This document shows, in pieces, positions 43,357-53,083 of a stretch of DNA of 63,718 nt. Numbering within the stretch: the first letter of the stretch is position 1; each line of letters opens with the position of its first letter. Origin of the DNA: Verrucomicrobiota bacterium (lineage in GTDB: Bacteria > Verrucomicrobiota > Verrucomicrobiia > Limisphaerales > VHDF01); the NCBI GenBank assembly GCA_016871495.1, contig VHDF01000022.1:1-63718 (forward strand), read 5' to 3'. A program made the translations under genes and the position numbers. The notes beneath the pieces are model-generated. The model ran no database searches. It was not told the DNA's origin and saw only the letters and a list, made by a program, of their open reading frames with translations.

Positions 43357-44589
43357 ATGACGCCGACCATTCCGTCTGAATCCTATCCCACTGTGTTGGT
43401 GAAACCGGGCGAGGCCGACCGTCTCCTGGCCGGCCATCCCTGGCTTTACGAGGGTTCCGTGTTGAGGGTGACGCGGGAGGTCAAGGACGGTGAGGTGGTG
43501 CAGGTGAAGGATCATCGCCAGCGGTTGCTGGGCACGGGGTTCTTCAATAGCCGCTCCCGCATTCGAGTACGGCTGCTCGCCCGGGAGCGAGTGCGCGTGG
43601 ACGCTCACTTTTTTGAAACCCGGATCAAGTCCGCGCTCGAACATCGTCGTCGTTGGATGTCCGGCGCCTCCTCGTACCGGTTGGTCAACGCGGAGAGCGA
43701 CGGTTTGAGTGGTTTGATCATCGATTGGTATGAAGGGGTGGCGGTGATGCAGACCTCTTCGCTGGGGATGGACTTGCGGAAACGGGAGATTGTGGAGGCC
43801 TTGAACCGGGTGGCGAAACCGCGGGCCGTGGTGGAGCGGAACGACATGGGGTCGCGCAAATTCGAGGGGATGGAGGACGCCGGCGGTGTGCTGGCGGGGA
43901 GTTTAGAGGAGGCGGAATTGGCCCGTTTGAGTGTGCGGATGAACAATCTGAACTTTGAGGTGAACCTCGCGACAGGCCACAAAACGGGGATTTATCTGGA
44001 TCAACAGCTGAATTATCAACTCGCCGCGACCTTGGCGGGGGGAGGAGCGGTCCTCGACGCGTTTTGTTTTCAAGGAGGGTTCGCGTTACATGCCGCAAAG
44101 TTGGGAGCCTCGAGTGTGTTGGGATTGGACCAGAGTGAGGAGGCGATTGGGGTGGCGCGGCGACTGGCGGAAGTCAACCGGTTGGCGTCCAAGGTCTCAT
44201 TCGAGACCGCCAATGTCTTCGACTGGCTCAAATCCGCGACGTCGGCGGCCGGCGGGAAAACGGCTCCATGTTTCGACCTCATCATTCTCGACCCCCCTTC
44301 GTTCACGCGCAACCGCGCTTCGGTGGGAGACGCTTTGCGCGGTTACAAGGAGATTCACCTGCGCGCGCTCAAACTCTTGAAGCCGGGAGGAGTGCTGGCG
44401 ACCTTCTGCTGCTCGCATCATGTGGACGCGTCGCTCTTCGAGGAAGTCATCCTGGGGGCCGCCTACGATGCGCGGCGGGTGCTCCGGCGGGTGCGTCAGT
44501 TTACGCAGCCGGATGACCATCCGATACTGCCGTCGGTTCCGGAGACGGAATACTTGAAGGGTTTCGCTTACGATGTCGTGGGCCGTTGA
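43357..44589 (+). CDS. rlmI: Class I rRNA large-subunit cytosine-C5 methyltransferase, RlmI family
   Basis: 410 residues. An N-terminal PUA-type domain (VLVKPGEADRLLAGHPWLYEG, residues 12-90) is followed by an RlmI central domain and a Rossmann methyltransferase. SAM motif I is VLDAFCFQGGFALHAAKLGA, motif II is VLGLDQSEEAI, and the catalytic motif is LIILDPPSFTRN, followed by LATFCCSHHV. RlmI methylates C1962 of 23S rRNA in E. coli. Its last 89 bp overlap the 3' end of the convergent RNase D gene. Confidence 0.87.
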   Translation: MTPTIPSESYPTVLVKPGEADRLLAGHPWLYEGSVLRVTREVKDGEVVQVKDHRQRLLGTGFFNSRSRIRVRLLARERVRVDAHFFETRIKSALEHRRRWMSGASSYRLVNAESDGLSGLIIDWYEGVAVMQTSSLGMDLRKREIVEALNRVAKPRAVVERNDMGSRKFEGMEDAGGVLAGSLEEAELARLSVRMNNLNFEVNLATGHKTGIYLDQQLNYQLAATLAGGGAVLDAFCFQGGFALHAAKLGASSVLGLDQSEEAIGVARRLAEVNRLASKVSFETANVFDWLKSATSAAGGKTAPCFDLIILDPPSFTRNRASVGDALRGYKEIHLRALKLLKPGGVLATFCCSHHVDASLFEEVILGAAYDARRVLRRVRQFTQPDDHPILPSVPETEYLKGFAYDVVGR

Positions 44590-45673
44590 TCTCTTGGGGA
44601 GGAAGCATGGCCGGTCGGAGCAGTTCGAGTTGCCACCGCATCAGGGATTGGGACGCTGCCTGCCAATCCCCGGCCAATTGAACGAGGGTGGCCCGGCTGG
44701 CGATGAGGGTGGGATCGAGGCCGGCGTTGTGCGCGGCTTGGTCGCGCAGCGCTTGGATCTTTTCGAAGCGGCTGCGCTCGGCATCGGTCCAGCGCGTGGC
44801 GACCCGCTGCGGGTAGTCAGGCCAGTGTTCCTCCGGGCAGCGCAGGCCCTCCTGGATGGCGGCGAGGCATCCGCTCCTTTTCAGGGAGCTCCAGCGGTGG
44901 GGAAGGGGAGCCTTGTCGGGTGAGAAACCGGGTTGAGTGGCGATCGCGGCGACCGCCACCATCTGTTCGTGACCGAGAATGAAGAAGGGGGGGCGATTGG
45001 TGGTCACCGCTTGATGTTCCCGCCAACGCCAGACTGAGCGAAGCACGGACATGCCGCGCCGGGACAGACGGTGGCAGCCTTTGACTCGCCAAACCTCATC
45101 GGGGTTTTCTTCGGAGGGGCTGGTGCAGGCTGAAATGAGACGCTGGCAGGATTCTTCCAGCCACGCGGACCGGCCCTTGGCTTCAAGTTCGCTCTGCAGC
45201 CGCTCGCTCAAGGCACGCAGGTGGCGGACGTCGTTGAGGGCATATTCGACCATGCGCTCGGTGAGAGGGCGCAGGGCCCAGTTCGCCTTGCGGGAACTTT
45301 TTTCGAGCCGCACCCCCAGGATTTGATCCGCAAGGGAGACGAGCCCGAATTCAGGCCTGCCCAGAAGGCGCGCGGCGATCATGGTGTCCCAGATGGCCTT
45401 CGGAATGAAACCTGCCGTCCGATGCAGCAATCGAAGGTCATAATCTCCGCCGTGGAAAATCGGGGTTCGATCCTTCAAGATTTCCCACAGTGGCGAGAGA
45501 TTCAATGGGGAGAGCGGGTCGACCAGTTCCTCGCCGCTGTCGACTGCGATCTGGATGAGGCAAAGTTTTTCAGGGTAGGCGTGGAGGCTGTCGGCTTCGG
45601 TGTCCACCGCCACGAACGGACTCCGAGCAATGCGTTGGCAGAGCCGCTCCAAGTTGTGGGAGTCCGATATCAC
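44501..45673 (-). CDS. rnd: Ribonuclease D (DEDD exonuclease + HRDC)
   Basis: 390 residues. The 3'-5' exonuclease domain shows Exo I FVAVDTEADSLHAYPEKLCL, Exo II IFHGGDYDLRLLHR and Exo III YALNDVRHL, giving the DEDDy acidic residues and catalytic Tyr. An HRDC-like helical domain (about residues 205-290) follows. RNase D trims tRNA 3' ends. The C-terminal 30 residues, encoded antisense to rlmI, are Pro/Ser-rich and probably dispensable. It lies 9 bp from the kinase gene on the same strand. Confidence 0.88.
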   Translation of the reverse strand: MISDSHNLERLCQRIARSPFVAVDTEADSLHAYPEKLCLIQIAVDSGEELVDPLSPLNLSPLWEILKDRTPIFHGGDYDLRLLHRTAGFIPKAIWDTMIAARLLGRPEFGLVSLADQILGVRLEKSSRKANWALRPLTERMVEYALNDVRHLRALSERLQSELEAKGRSAWLEESCQRLISACTSPSEENPDEVWRVKGCHRLSRRGMSVLRSVWRWREHQAVTTNRPPFFILGHEQMVAVAAIATQPGFSPDKAPLPHRWSSLKRSGCLAAIQEGLRCPEEHWPDYPQRVATRWTDAERSRFEKIQALRDQAAHNAGLDPTLIASRATLVQLAGDWQAASQSLMRWQLELLRPAMLPPQEINGPRHRKRNPSSIPSPEPTAVSDGHPAA

Positions 45674-45682
45674 GAGGCGAGT

Positions 45683-48600
45683 TTACTCCAAGACGAGCGA
45701 GGGCCCAAGACTCGAATTGACCTGGGGGTGCAGAATTTCATCCACCGTTTTCGCCAAAGCGTCGCTGGGCACGGGTTTCGTCAGCAATACTTGAATTCCC
45801 GCCGAATCAGCCGCTTGAGGAAGGCCGCCGTCCAGCAAACCTGTGCACAGGATGACCTGCAGCCGCGGGTGATGGGGCCGGAGGGCTTGAACCAGCTCGA
45901 CTCCCGATAAACCGGGCATGTTGAAATCCGTGATCAGCAGATCGATGGGGGCGCCCTCTCCCAACAAGGCGTCGCGGGCTTGGAACGCATCACCGAACGC
46001 CTGCGTTTGATATCCCAGTGAATGGAGAAACGCCGCTTGACGCCGGGCAAGGTTCTCCTCGTCGTCCACAATGACGACCCGCTCGTTCCGTCCCAAGATC
46101 GGCATTCGTCCAGACCTTCCTTCGACTTGGGGCATCCCATCCGGGGCGGCGGCGGGAAAAAGCAGGGTAAAACGAGTCCCTTGGCCGGGAATGCTCTGGA
46201 CCGAAACGCACGCATCGTGATCGTGCAGGATCCCGTGGACGACGGCGAGCCCAAGGCCGGTTCCATCTCCAGGGGGTTTGGTTGTGAAGAAGGGTTCGAA
46301 GATTCTCGGCAGGATCTCCGGAGGGATGCCTTCTCCCTCGTCTTCGACGGTGAGGGCGACGTAAGGAATGGGCTTCGGATCGGGCCGGAAGCCGTGATTC
46401 GAGCCGTTCGCGCGCCAGGGTTTCAGGGAAAGAAAGAGACGTCCGCCGGAGGACTTCATCGCCGCCACTGCGTTGGAAGCCAGATTGAGGATGACGTGTT
46501 CCATGCGGACCCGGCTGGCCACGACGGTCAGGGCTGGATCAGGTCCTTCGATCTCGATTTCCGGCTGAATACCCGCCGGAAAGCTGGGTCGCAGAAGCCG
46601 GAGGGTTTCCTTCAGCACATCCCCAAGTTGAACGGGGACGCGCGGTTGCTCCTGTTTGCGGCTGAACGTGAGGATTTGATGCACGAGCTCCCTGGCCCGG
46701 TGGGTGGCTTTGACGATGTCGCAGATGGCTTCATAGTTGGGATGGTGCGGGGGAGTGTCCATCACCAACACGTCCACGTTGCCGATGATGGTGGCCAGAA
46801 GGTTGTTGAAGTCGTGGGCAACGCCGCCGACCAGCGTTCCCAAGGATTCCATCTTGTGGGCCTGATAGACCTGTTCTTGCAACTGGCGGCGCTGGTTCTC
46901 AGATTCGACCCGGCTCGTGATATCCCTTCCGATGATGACGCCCCGTTCTTCACCTGCCGCCGTCGAGAATGTGCGGACCGAACATTCCAGCAGCCGCCAG
47001 CCCCCTTCGCGATGTCGGAAACGGAGCACGACCGGCAATTCGCGGGCCCAATTGTTGCTCGCGGCCGCATGGTCTTCCGGATGCACTCGCGCCAGAAAAT
47101 CCCTGCCGAGCAACGCTGATGGCGGATAACCCAGCACGGCTGCCCAACTTGGGTTTGCATAGACCACGCGTCCGTCCGAAGCCACTTCGGCCACGAGGTC
47201 ATTCAAGTTCTCGACCAGACTTCGGTAGCGTTCCTCACTGGCTTTCAACACGGCTTCAACCTGCTTCAAAGAGGTGATGTCGAAAAACGAGACCACCGCA
47301 CCGGTGGGACCGCCTAATCCCGGCATGGCGAAAGGCGAGGAATTCATGGACAACCACAGGAGTTTTCCGCCGGGAGGGCGAATGCCGATCACTTCGTTCT
47401 GCGTCGTCTTGCCTTCCTTCAACGTGCGCGCCATGGGTATTTCCTCCCGGCTCATCGGGGATCCGTCTTCTCTCAAAAAGTGCCAGTCGCGTTCGGCCAG
47501 GAAGCTGTTGCCTTGGGCGCACTCGATGCTTAATCCGAGGATGCGCTCCGCGCTCGGATTGCGATTCAGGAGCATGCCTTGATGGTCCAGAAGGAGCACA
47601 CCCTCCGAAAGGCTGTTGACGATTTCCCTCAAGCGCCGTTCGCTGAGCCGCAGCGCCTCCGCCATCTGGCGGTTGTGCTCCTCGCCCACGGCCAGGCTTG
47701 CGCAATCAGCCGCCGACGCCACGAACATTTCCTCTTCCTTCAGCCAGGTCCGAGGGGCGGTGGACGCTTCCACCGCCAGACATCCGCACCACTCTCCGTG
47801 AAGGTGGATCCCCGCCACCATCATGGGGCGGGAAAGCCCTGTCTCGGCGCCGAAGTCCTGCAGCAAGCGCGCTCCCGGATTGGAAGCAGCATTCTCCGTG
47901 GATAAGCAGCGCGTGCTTTCCAGGATGTCGATCAGCACGCGTGCTCGGTCCAAGGGAATGGACCTTTCCGGCGAGCGCAGGGGATGTTCGAGATCGCGGC
48001 ATTCCTTCCTGGAGAGAGTCGACTCCTTTTCGTCCGGCATCCAGACGCTGGCGCGAACAGCGTCCGCACCCCGCAGGGCGGCTTCGGCGACAGCTCCGAG
48101 GCGCTGGGTGAGATTGCCGTCCTGGAAGGCTCGGTCCCGGACCAGTTCCGTCACCGCATCCCGTGCTCGTTGGAGCGCCTGCCGGCGAATTTCCGCATCC
48201 TTGCGATTTCTTTCGCGATCCGTGACATCCCTCGCGATGCATTGGATTTCGAACGGATGCCCGTCCTTGTGGATATTCCGCGAACTGATTTCCAGAATGC
48301 GGGCCGCCCCCTCTCTCGTACTGGCCTGGACTTGAAAGACCCCCTGGCCCGGGGACTCCCCGGTCCGACCTGTCAACAACAGCTTCAGAATGTCCCGGCT
48401 CTCGGAAGCCAGGAGGGAGTCCAGTCGGACTCCGATCATGCTTGATTCCGAATAGCCCAGAATCTTCTGAACCGCCGGATTAATCCCGGTGATCCGGCCC
48501 TCGAGGTTGAGGGTGAAAATGATATCCGAGGCGTTCTCTGCCATCTCGCGCCAGCGGCGTTCCATCGCCATTTCACTTTCATTGCGCCGCTGGAGGGCCT

Positions 48601-49153
48601 CCGTTTGCCTCTTGACGGTGTTGCGGAGCGAGATCACCCAAAGGGCGCCCAAGCCGCAAGCCAAGGTCAATCCGAACATGATTCGTGGCGCGAAAAAGCT
48701 TCGCGTCCAGGGGGCGCTCGCGATCACGCTCATGTCGCCGGGACTTTGAACCATCAATTGCAGTTCGAGCCTTCCCATGTAGCCTTCATCGGCCACGTCC
48801 GCCACGCCGACCACCTCGATTTCCGCGCCCTCCTCGAATTTCGGCCGGGTGTTGCCAGTCGAGGCGATTCTGCTGCGCGCCTCAAAGGTTGAACCGTAGG
48901 CGCGCAGTCGGAGAGTCAGGAGGTTGCGGCTCCGCTGAACCTCGATCAATTCCCCCCTCGCCCGCACCCGCAAGGCATCGATGTTTCCGTTGAAATTCGA
49001 TTGATCCAGCACCTGCGGCGACGGCATTTCCACCCGGGCACCCCTGCGGACAATGACATGGCGGAGGACGGGGCCGTAGAATCCTGCCACGGGGAATCCC
49101 ACCGCCTCGACGGACTCCCCTGGCGCCAGGGTTTCCCCGGGGGCCAGTTCCAT
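45683..49153 (-). CDS. Hybrid sensor histidine kinase (PAS-GAF-PAS-PAS-HisKA-HATPase-REC), 3' portion
   Basis: 1156 codons are open from 49153, but homologous sequence continues upstream past a TAG, so this is probably the downstream part of a longer gene. One membrane helix ([18 protein letters not shown]) precedes PAS ([20 protein letters not shown]), a GAF-like region, and two further PAS domains. HisKA ([18 protein letters not shown] with the phospho-His), HATPase ([22 protein letters not shown]) and a receiver ([21 protein letters not shown] with the phospho-Asp, LLTKPVP) complete it. It should phosphorylate its own receiver; no separate regulator is adjacent. Signal unknown. Confidence 0.85.
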   Translation of the reverse strand: MELAPGETLAPGESVEAVGFPVAGFYGPVLRHVIVRRGARVEMPSPQVLDQSNFNGNIDALRVRARGELIEVQRSRNLLTLRLRAYGSTFEARSRIASTGNTRPKFEEGAEIEVVGVADVADEGYMGRLELQLMVQSPGDMSVIASAPWTRSFFAPRIMFGLTLACGLGALWVISLRNTVKRQTEALQRRNESEMAMERRWREMAENASDIIFTLNLEGRITGINPAVQKILGYSESSMIGVRLDSLLASESRDILKLLLTGRTGESPGQGVFQVQASTREGAARILEISSRNIHKDGHPFEIQCIARDVTDRERNRKDAEIRRQALQRARDAVTELVRDRAFQDGNLTQRLGAVAEAALRGADAVRASVWMPDEKESTLSRKECRDLEHPLRSPERSIPLDRARVLIDILESTRCLSTENAASNPGARLLQDFGAETGLSRPMMVAGIHLHGEWCGCLAVEASTAPRTWLKEEEMFVASAADCASLAVGEEHNRQMAEALRLSERRLREIVNSLSEGVLLLDHQGMLLNRNPSAERILGLSIECAQGNSFLAERDWHFLREDGSPMSREEIPMARTLKEGKTTQNEVIGIRPPGGKLLWLSMNSSPFAMPGLGGPTGAVVSFFDITSLKQVEAVLKASEERYRSLVENLNDLVAEVASDGRVVYANPSWAAVLGYPPSALLGRDFLARVHPEDHAAASNNWARELPVVLRFRHREGGWRLLECSVRTFSTAAGEERGVIIGRDITSRVESENQRRQLQEQVYQAHKMESLGTLVGGVAHDFNNLLATIIGNVDVLVMDTPPHHPNYEAICDIVKATHRARELVHQILTFSRKQEQPRVPVQLGDVLKETLRLLRPSFPAGIQPEIEIEGPDPALTVVASRVRMEHVILNLASNAVAAMKSSGGRLFLSLKPWRANGSNHGFRPDPKPIPYVALTVEDEGEGIPPEILPRIFEPFFTTKPPGDGTGLGLAVVHGILHDHDACVSVQSIPGQGTRFTLLFPAAAPDGMPQVEGRSGRMPILGRNERVVIVDDEENLARRQAAFLHSLGYQTQAFGDAFQARDALLGEGAPIDLLITDFNMPGLSGVELVQALRPHHPRLQVILCTGLLDGGLPQAADSAGIQVLLTKPVPSDALAKTVDEILHPQVNSSLGPSLVLE

Positions 49154-50001
49154 CTTCAGCCCTTGGCCGCCCTTCTGGATGAAGGCGAGTCCGTCCTCTC
49201 CGGCAAAAGTGGTGATGCCTTTGACCCGGACGCGATGGCTTGAAGCGGACGTGGGCGAATACGTCAGAATGCGATCGATGGTTGTCTCCGGGAGGAGAAA
49301 AGGATCCGGAGGAGCATTCTAGAGTAGGGTGACATCCTTGGATTCCTGCACCAAGAGTTCGAAAGCGATCAACTGGTTTCGCCGGGTGAACTTGCTAATG
49401 CAAACACCCACCATGCGAATCTCGCTGTCCAGCCATGCCCGCGGCGTGGCGTCCTCCTTGCCCGCGAAGAGGTAGGCGGTGAACGTCCCGGCCGGGGTAT
49501 GGACATACAGCTCATAGTTGTGGTCCACCCGGCGAAAACCCTGCAGAACCCCACCGCGGAAATCAATTGGGAGTCTTCTTTCCCAGTGAGAAGGCGATCC
49601 AAGCTCGCTGGTTTGGGGGTCGGCCGAGCCTTCGTCCCCAGTTTTACGGCATGATTGGGGATCAGAACCGGGGCGAACCCACCAGCGGTGACGATGCCTT
49701 TAAGCTCAATCCAGTCACCGGCTTCGGCCTGGAACGGAGCGGCTCCCCGGGCCATGGACCAGGAAATGCCGCCGGTCTCGTCCTGCAGAAACTGGGTGTT
49801 GGAAAACGGATCGGAATAAGTCACGACACCGCGAATATGGAAAGGAGGACCGGCTATGGCTTGCTCCCGTGAGAGTTCGAGGGCCTTGCGGATGGAGACG
49901 ATTGGCTCGGGCGATGGAGCGCCCCGCGTGGGTGAGGGAGTCGCAAAGAGGAGCAAGGCAAACCATCCCTGGATCCACCTGACTCTGAACATGGGCTCCA
50001 T
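49154..50001 (-). pseudogene. 5' end of the sensor kinase gene, broken by a frameshift and an amber stop
   Basis: ATG 50001 opens a signal-peptide-bearing frame (RWIQGWFALLLFATPSPTRG) followed by IRGVVTYSDPFSNTQFLQDETGG, the periplasmic OB-like sensor module common on verrucomicrobial kinases. Near 49565-49580 homology moves to the next frame (VLQGFRRVDHNYELYVHTP), consistent with loss of one base in GATTTCC. That frame meets TAG at 49321-49319 and then runs on as NAPPDPFLLPETTIDRILTY into the kinase ORF. Two separate lesions thus divide one gene of about 1440 codons. A shorter kinase may start within 49153. Confidence 0.75.
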
Positions 50002-50061
50002 CGTAACGTATCCCGGGCACTCGGAAAAGTCCTTACTGATCAAACCTTCAGATTGCCGTGT

Positions 50062-50184
50062 ATCCCGATGTTGTTGGTAGGGCGGGCCTGTCCCAGCCCG
50101 CCGCCCACGGGATGCAAAACATCATGCTCCGGCGGCGCGCCGGGACGGACGCGCCCTACCTGCATCACCGGCAACATCGGGATG
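50062..50184. repeat. Repeat family C, copy C1 (MITE-like, inverted termini)
   Basis: ATCCCGATGTTG (50062-50073) and CAACATCGGGAT (50172-50183) are perfect terminal inverted repeats. Internally GTAGGGCG and CGCCCTAC mirror each other, and GGCGGGC/GCCCGCC forms a further stem. It differs from C2 (59608) at very few positions. It fills most of the 50044-50385 spacer. Confidence 0.85.
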
Positions 50185-50385
50185 CACCGTTCAGATTGAA
50201 GGTCTCTCTGCAGGAGGCATCCTGACCTGGCACCCTTCAAGCCGTCGCAGGTCCCGATTGGAGGATCTGGGAGCTGCACGCTCCCAGAGCCCGATCCTGC
50301 CGGGAAAGTCATGACCGGCATGGCCCCCAGGACTTGGAGCCTGGGAGAGAGGCCAAGGAGCGCTGGGAGGCACCCCAAGTGACGA

Positions 50386-52185
50386 TTATCGCAGAGGCGC
50401 TGCTTTCACTTCGAGGTGGAGATCCCGAAGCTGGCGCGGAGTGACGTTGGAAGGCGAGGCGGTCATCAGGCAGGTGCCCTTCGCGGTCTTGGGAAAAGCG
50501 ATCACGTCCCGGATGCTTGAAGTGCCGCACAGCATGGCGACCAGCCGGTCGAATCCAAGGGCAATTCCTCCATGCGGTGGCGCTCCAAACTTGAAAGCCT
50601 CCAGCATGTAGCCAAAACGCAGCGCGGTTTCTTCCGGCGGAATGCGCAAAATCTCCTCGAACACCGTTTGCTGCACGGACGGCTGATGAATGCGGATGGA
50701 GCCGCCGCCCAGCTCGACCCCGTTGACGACGATGTCGTAGTGCTGGCCCCGCACCGCTTTCGGATCCGATTGCAACAGGGGAATGTCGGCCTCAACCGGA
50801 GCGGTGAAGGGGTGATGGCTTGAATACCAGCGCCCCCATTCCTTGTCGTAACTGAGCAGCGGGAAATCCACGACCCACAGGAAGCTGAACTGCTTCGGGT
50901 CCAGGATAAGTTTGCCCTGGCTCTTGAGAAGGTCGGCACAATAGAGCCGGATTTTTCCCAGGATTTCGCATGCCGTCAGCCATTGGTCGGCGGCGAAGAG
51001 GATGAGGTCACCCTCCTCGATGGATAACTTGGACTGCAAGGCGGCGCGCTCTGCGGGGGAGAAGAATTTGACGATCGGCGATTTCCATTCCCCGTTTTCG
51101 ACCTTGATGAAGGCGAGGCCCTTGGCGCCAAAACCTTTCGCGTATTCGGTCATGGTTTCGATTTGCCCCTGGGTCGCGCCGGCCAGGCCGCGTGCATTGA
51201 TCGCCTTGACCACGCCTCCGGCGGCGATGGCGCCGCTAAACACCTTGAAGGATGAGCCTTTGAATTCCTCGCTCAAATCGGCCAGTTCCATGCCGAACCG
51301 GGTATCGGGCTTGTCAATGCCGAACCGGTCGAGAGCCTCCCGAAAACTGAGACGGGGGAACGGGGTGGCAAGATCCATGCCCAGCGCGGTTTTCCAAATG
51401 CGGCGCAGGAGTCCCTCAATCAGCGTGTAGATGTCCTCGCGCTCGATGAAGCTCATCTCGATATCGACCTGGGTGAATTCAGGCTGGCGGTCAGCCCGCA
51501 GATCCTCGTCGCGGTAGCAGCGGGCCAGTTGGAAATATCGTTCCACGCCCGCGACCATCAGGATTTGCTTAAACTGCTGGGGGGACTGAGGCAGGGCATA
51601 GAATTCGCCTGGGTGAACGCGGCTGGGGACCAGGAATTCCCGGGCGCCCTCGGGGGTGGATTTGAAGAGGGTGGGGGTTTCAACCTCGAGGAACCCTTGT
51701 TCGTCGAGGAACTGGCGCGTGGCGATGGCGGTTTTGGAGCGGAGTCGGAGATGGCGGGCCATTTCGGGGCGGCGCAGGTCCAGGTAACGGTATTGCAGCC
51801 GGAGCTCCTCATTGACTTTGGCGGAGACCTCCGGGTCATCGACCGGAAAAGGGAGGACTTCGGAGGGGTTGAGCAACTCGAACGAGGACACGCTCACCTC
51901 GATTTGGCCGGTGGGGATTTTGAGGTTGTCGGTGCCGGAGGGGCGCTGACGCACGGTGCCGCGCACGCGGACGACGGATTCGCTGCGGAGGGAGGCGGCG
52001 CGCTCGAAATCGGGGACGGGGAGGACGGAGGGGTCGAAGACGGTTTGGGTGCGGCCTTCGCGGTCGCGAACGTCGATGAAGAGGAGTCCGCCCAGGTCAC
52101 GGCGGGAGTGAACCCACCCTTCGAGGACGACGGCCGCGCCGAGATGCTCGGGCCGCAGCTCATTGCAATGATGTGTGCGTTGCAT
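50386..52185 (-). CDS. aspS: Aspartyl-tRNA synthetase
   Basis: 599 residues, the usual bacterial AspRS length. An N-terminal OB-fold anticodon-binding domain (VVLEGWVHSRRDLGGLLFID) is followed by the class II core with motif 2 (FQLARCYRDEDLRADRQPEF), QVDIEMSF, the bacterial GAD insertion (about 290-420) and motif 3 (GIALGFDRLVAMLCG). It charges tRNA-Asp, or also tRNA-Asn if non-discriminating; this was not resolved. It is divergent from the tetR-type gene across a 132-bp spacer. Confidence 0.95.
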   Translation of the reverse strand: MQRTHHCNELRPEHLGAAVVLEGWVHSRRDLGGLLFIDVRDREGRTQTVFDPSVLPVPDFERAASLRSESVVRVRGTVRQRPSGTDNLKIPTGQIEVSVSSFELLNPSEVLPFPVDDPEVSAKVNEELRLQYRYLDLRRPEMARHLRLRSKTAIATRQFLDEQGFLEVETPTLFKSTPEGAREFLVPSRVHPGEFYALPQSPQQFKQILMVAGVERYFQLARCYRDEDLRADRQPEFTQVDIEMSFIEREDIYTLIEGLLRRIWKTALGMDLATPFPRLSFREALDRFGIDKPDTRFGMELADLSEEFKGSSFKVFSGAIAAGGVVKAINARGLAGATQGQIETMTEYAKGFGAKGLAFIKVENGEWKSPIVKFFSPAERAALQSKLSIEEGDLILFAADQWLTACEILGKIRLYCADLLKSQGKLILDPKQFSFLWVVDFPLLSYDKEWGRWYSSHHPFTAPVEADIPLLQSDPKAVRGQHYDIVVNGVELGGGSIRIHQPSVQQTVFEEILRIPPEETALRFGYMLEAFKFGAPPHGGIALGFDRLVAMLCGTSSIRDVIAFPKTAKGTCLMTASPSNVTPRQLRDLHLEVKAAPLR

Positions 52186-52262
52186 GCCAAGTTAAAGGGC
52201 GGAGATCTTGGGGCGGGGAGGAGGTGAATTCAAATCGAAATCGAACAGGACCAAGAGCATCA

Positions 52263-52302
52263 ATTTGACTCACACAAATGATTTGACTTACAGTCACACA
52301 AA
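52263..52302 (+). promoter_or_regulatory. Candidate TetR operator/promoter region
   Basis: ATTTGACTCACACAAA (52263-52278) is followed by ATTTGACTTACAGTCACACAAA (52281-52302), the same sequence with a six-base insertion whose centre GACTTACAGTC is palindromic. TTGACT in each resembles a -35 box. The site is 16 bp upstream of the regulator start and in the aspS-divergent spacer, so autoregulation is plausible. No -10 was assigned. Confidence 0.45.
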
Positions 52303-52317
52303 GAGAGGATTTGCAGC

Positions 52318-53040
52318 GTGTCGGCCACGAAGCAACGCAAGGACCGGGAGAGGGCGCAACGGGAGGACTTGATGGTGGAGCAGGCCAGCCGGCTCCTGGC
52401 GCGGGATGGTTTTCAGGATCTGAACCTGGATGAGCTGGCGGGCCAGATCGAGTATTCGAAAGGGACGATTTACCTCCATTTTGAAACGAAGGAGGACCTG
52501 GTGCTGGCGGTGGCGACGCGGGCCTTGCGCGAGCGGGCGGATTTGTTTGAGAAGGCCTCCACGTTCACGGGCCGCACACGCGAGCGCATGCGGGCCATCG
52601 GTTTCGCATGCTGCCAGTTCGCGGTGGCGCACCGGGATTTTTTTCACGTCGAACTGATGCTGCGCTCGAACAGTTTTTGGGGCCGGGCCTCGGAGGGTCG
52701 GAAGCGATTGCACGCCGTCCAGGCGGGACGCCTGTTTCAAATCGTCAGCAGCATCGTCAACGAAGCCGTCCGTCTGGAGGATTTGCCTCCCCGCGCCTCG
52801 CCGCAGGAGGTGACCTTCAGCCTGATCTCGGTGACCATGGGGAGTCATATCGCGGCGATGGAGCCGGACATTCAAATGATCTGCTCGATCAAGGATCCGA
52901 TCGCTGCCGTGCGGCGGAACCAGGATTTGGTCTGCGACGGCTGGGGGTGGAAACCGCTGCTGAAGGATTGGGATTACGCCTCCACCGACCGCCGCATCAA
53001 GGCTCAAGTGTTTCCGGAGGCATCATGGTTTCGAGCGTGA
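52318..53040 (+). CDS. TetR/AcrR family transcriptional regulator
   Basis: 240 residues from GTG 52318, with GAGAGGA upstream. Residues 20-65 are the TetR helix-turn-helix (ASRLLARDGFQDLNLDELA, YSKGTIYLHFETKEDLVLAV). The C-terminal ligand domain is not assignable to a ligand. It is the first gene of a same-strand set with permease, ATPase, adaptor and outer-membrane protein, so it probably represses this efflux system in response to its substrate. Confidence 0.9.
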   Translation: MSATKQRKDRERAQREDLMVEQASRLLARDGFQDLNLDELAGQIEYSKGTIYLHFETKEDLVLAVATRALRERADLFEKASTFTGRTRERMRAIGFACCQFAVAHRDFFHVELMLRSNSFWGRASEGRKRLHAVQAGRLFQIVSSIVNEAVRLEDLPPRASPQEVTFSLISVTMGSHIAAMEPDIQMICSIKDPIAAVRRNQDLVCDGWGWKPLLKDWDYASTDRRIKAQVFPEASWFRA

Positions 53041-53083
53041 AAAATATGACTTGTGGTCAAGAATTCGTTGGGGTCGTGCGGGT

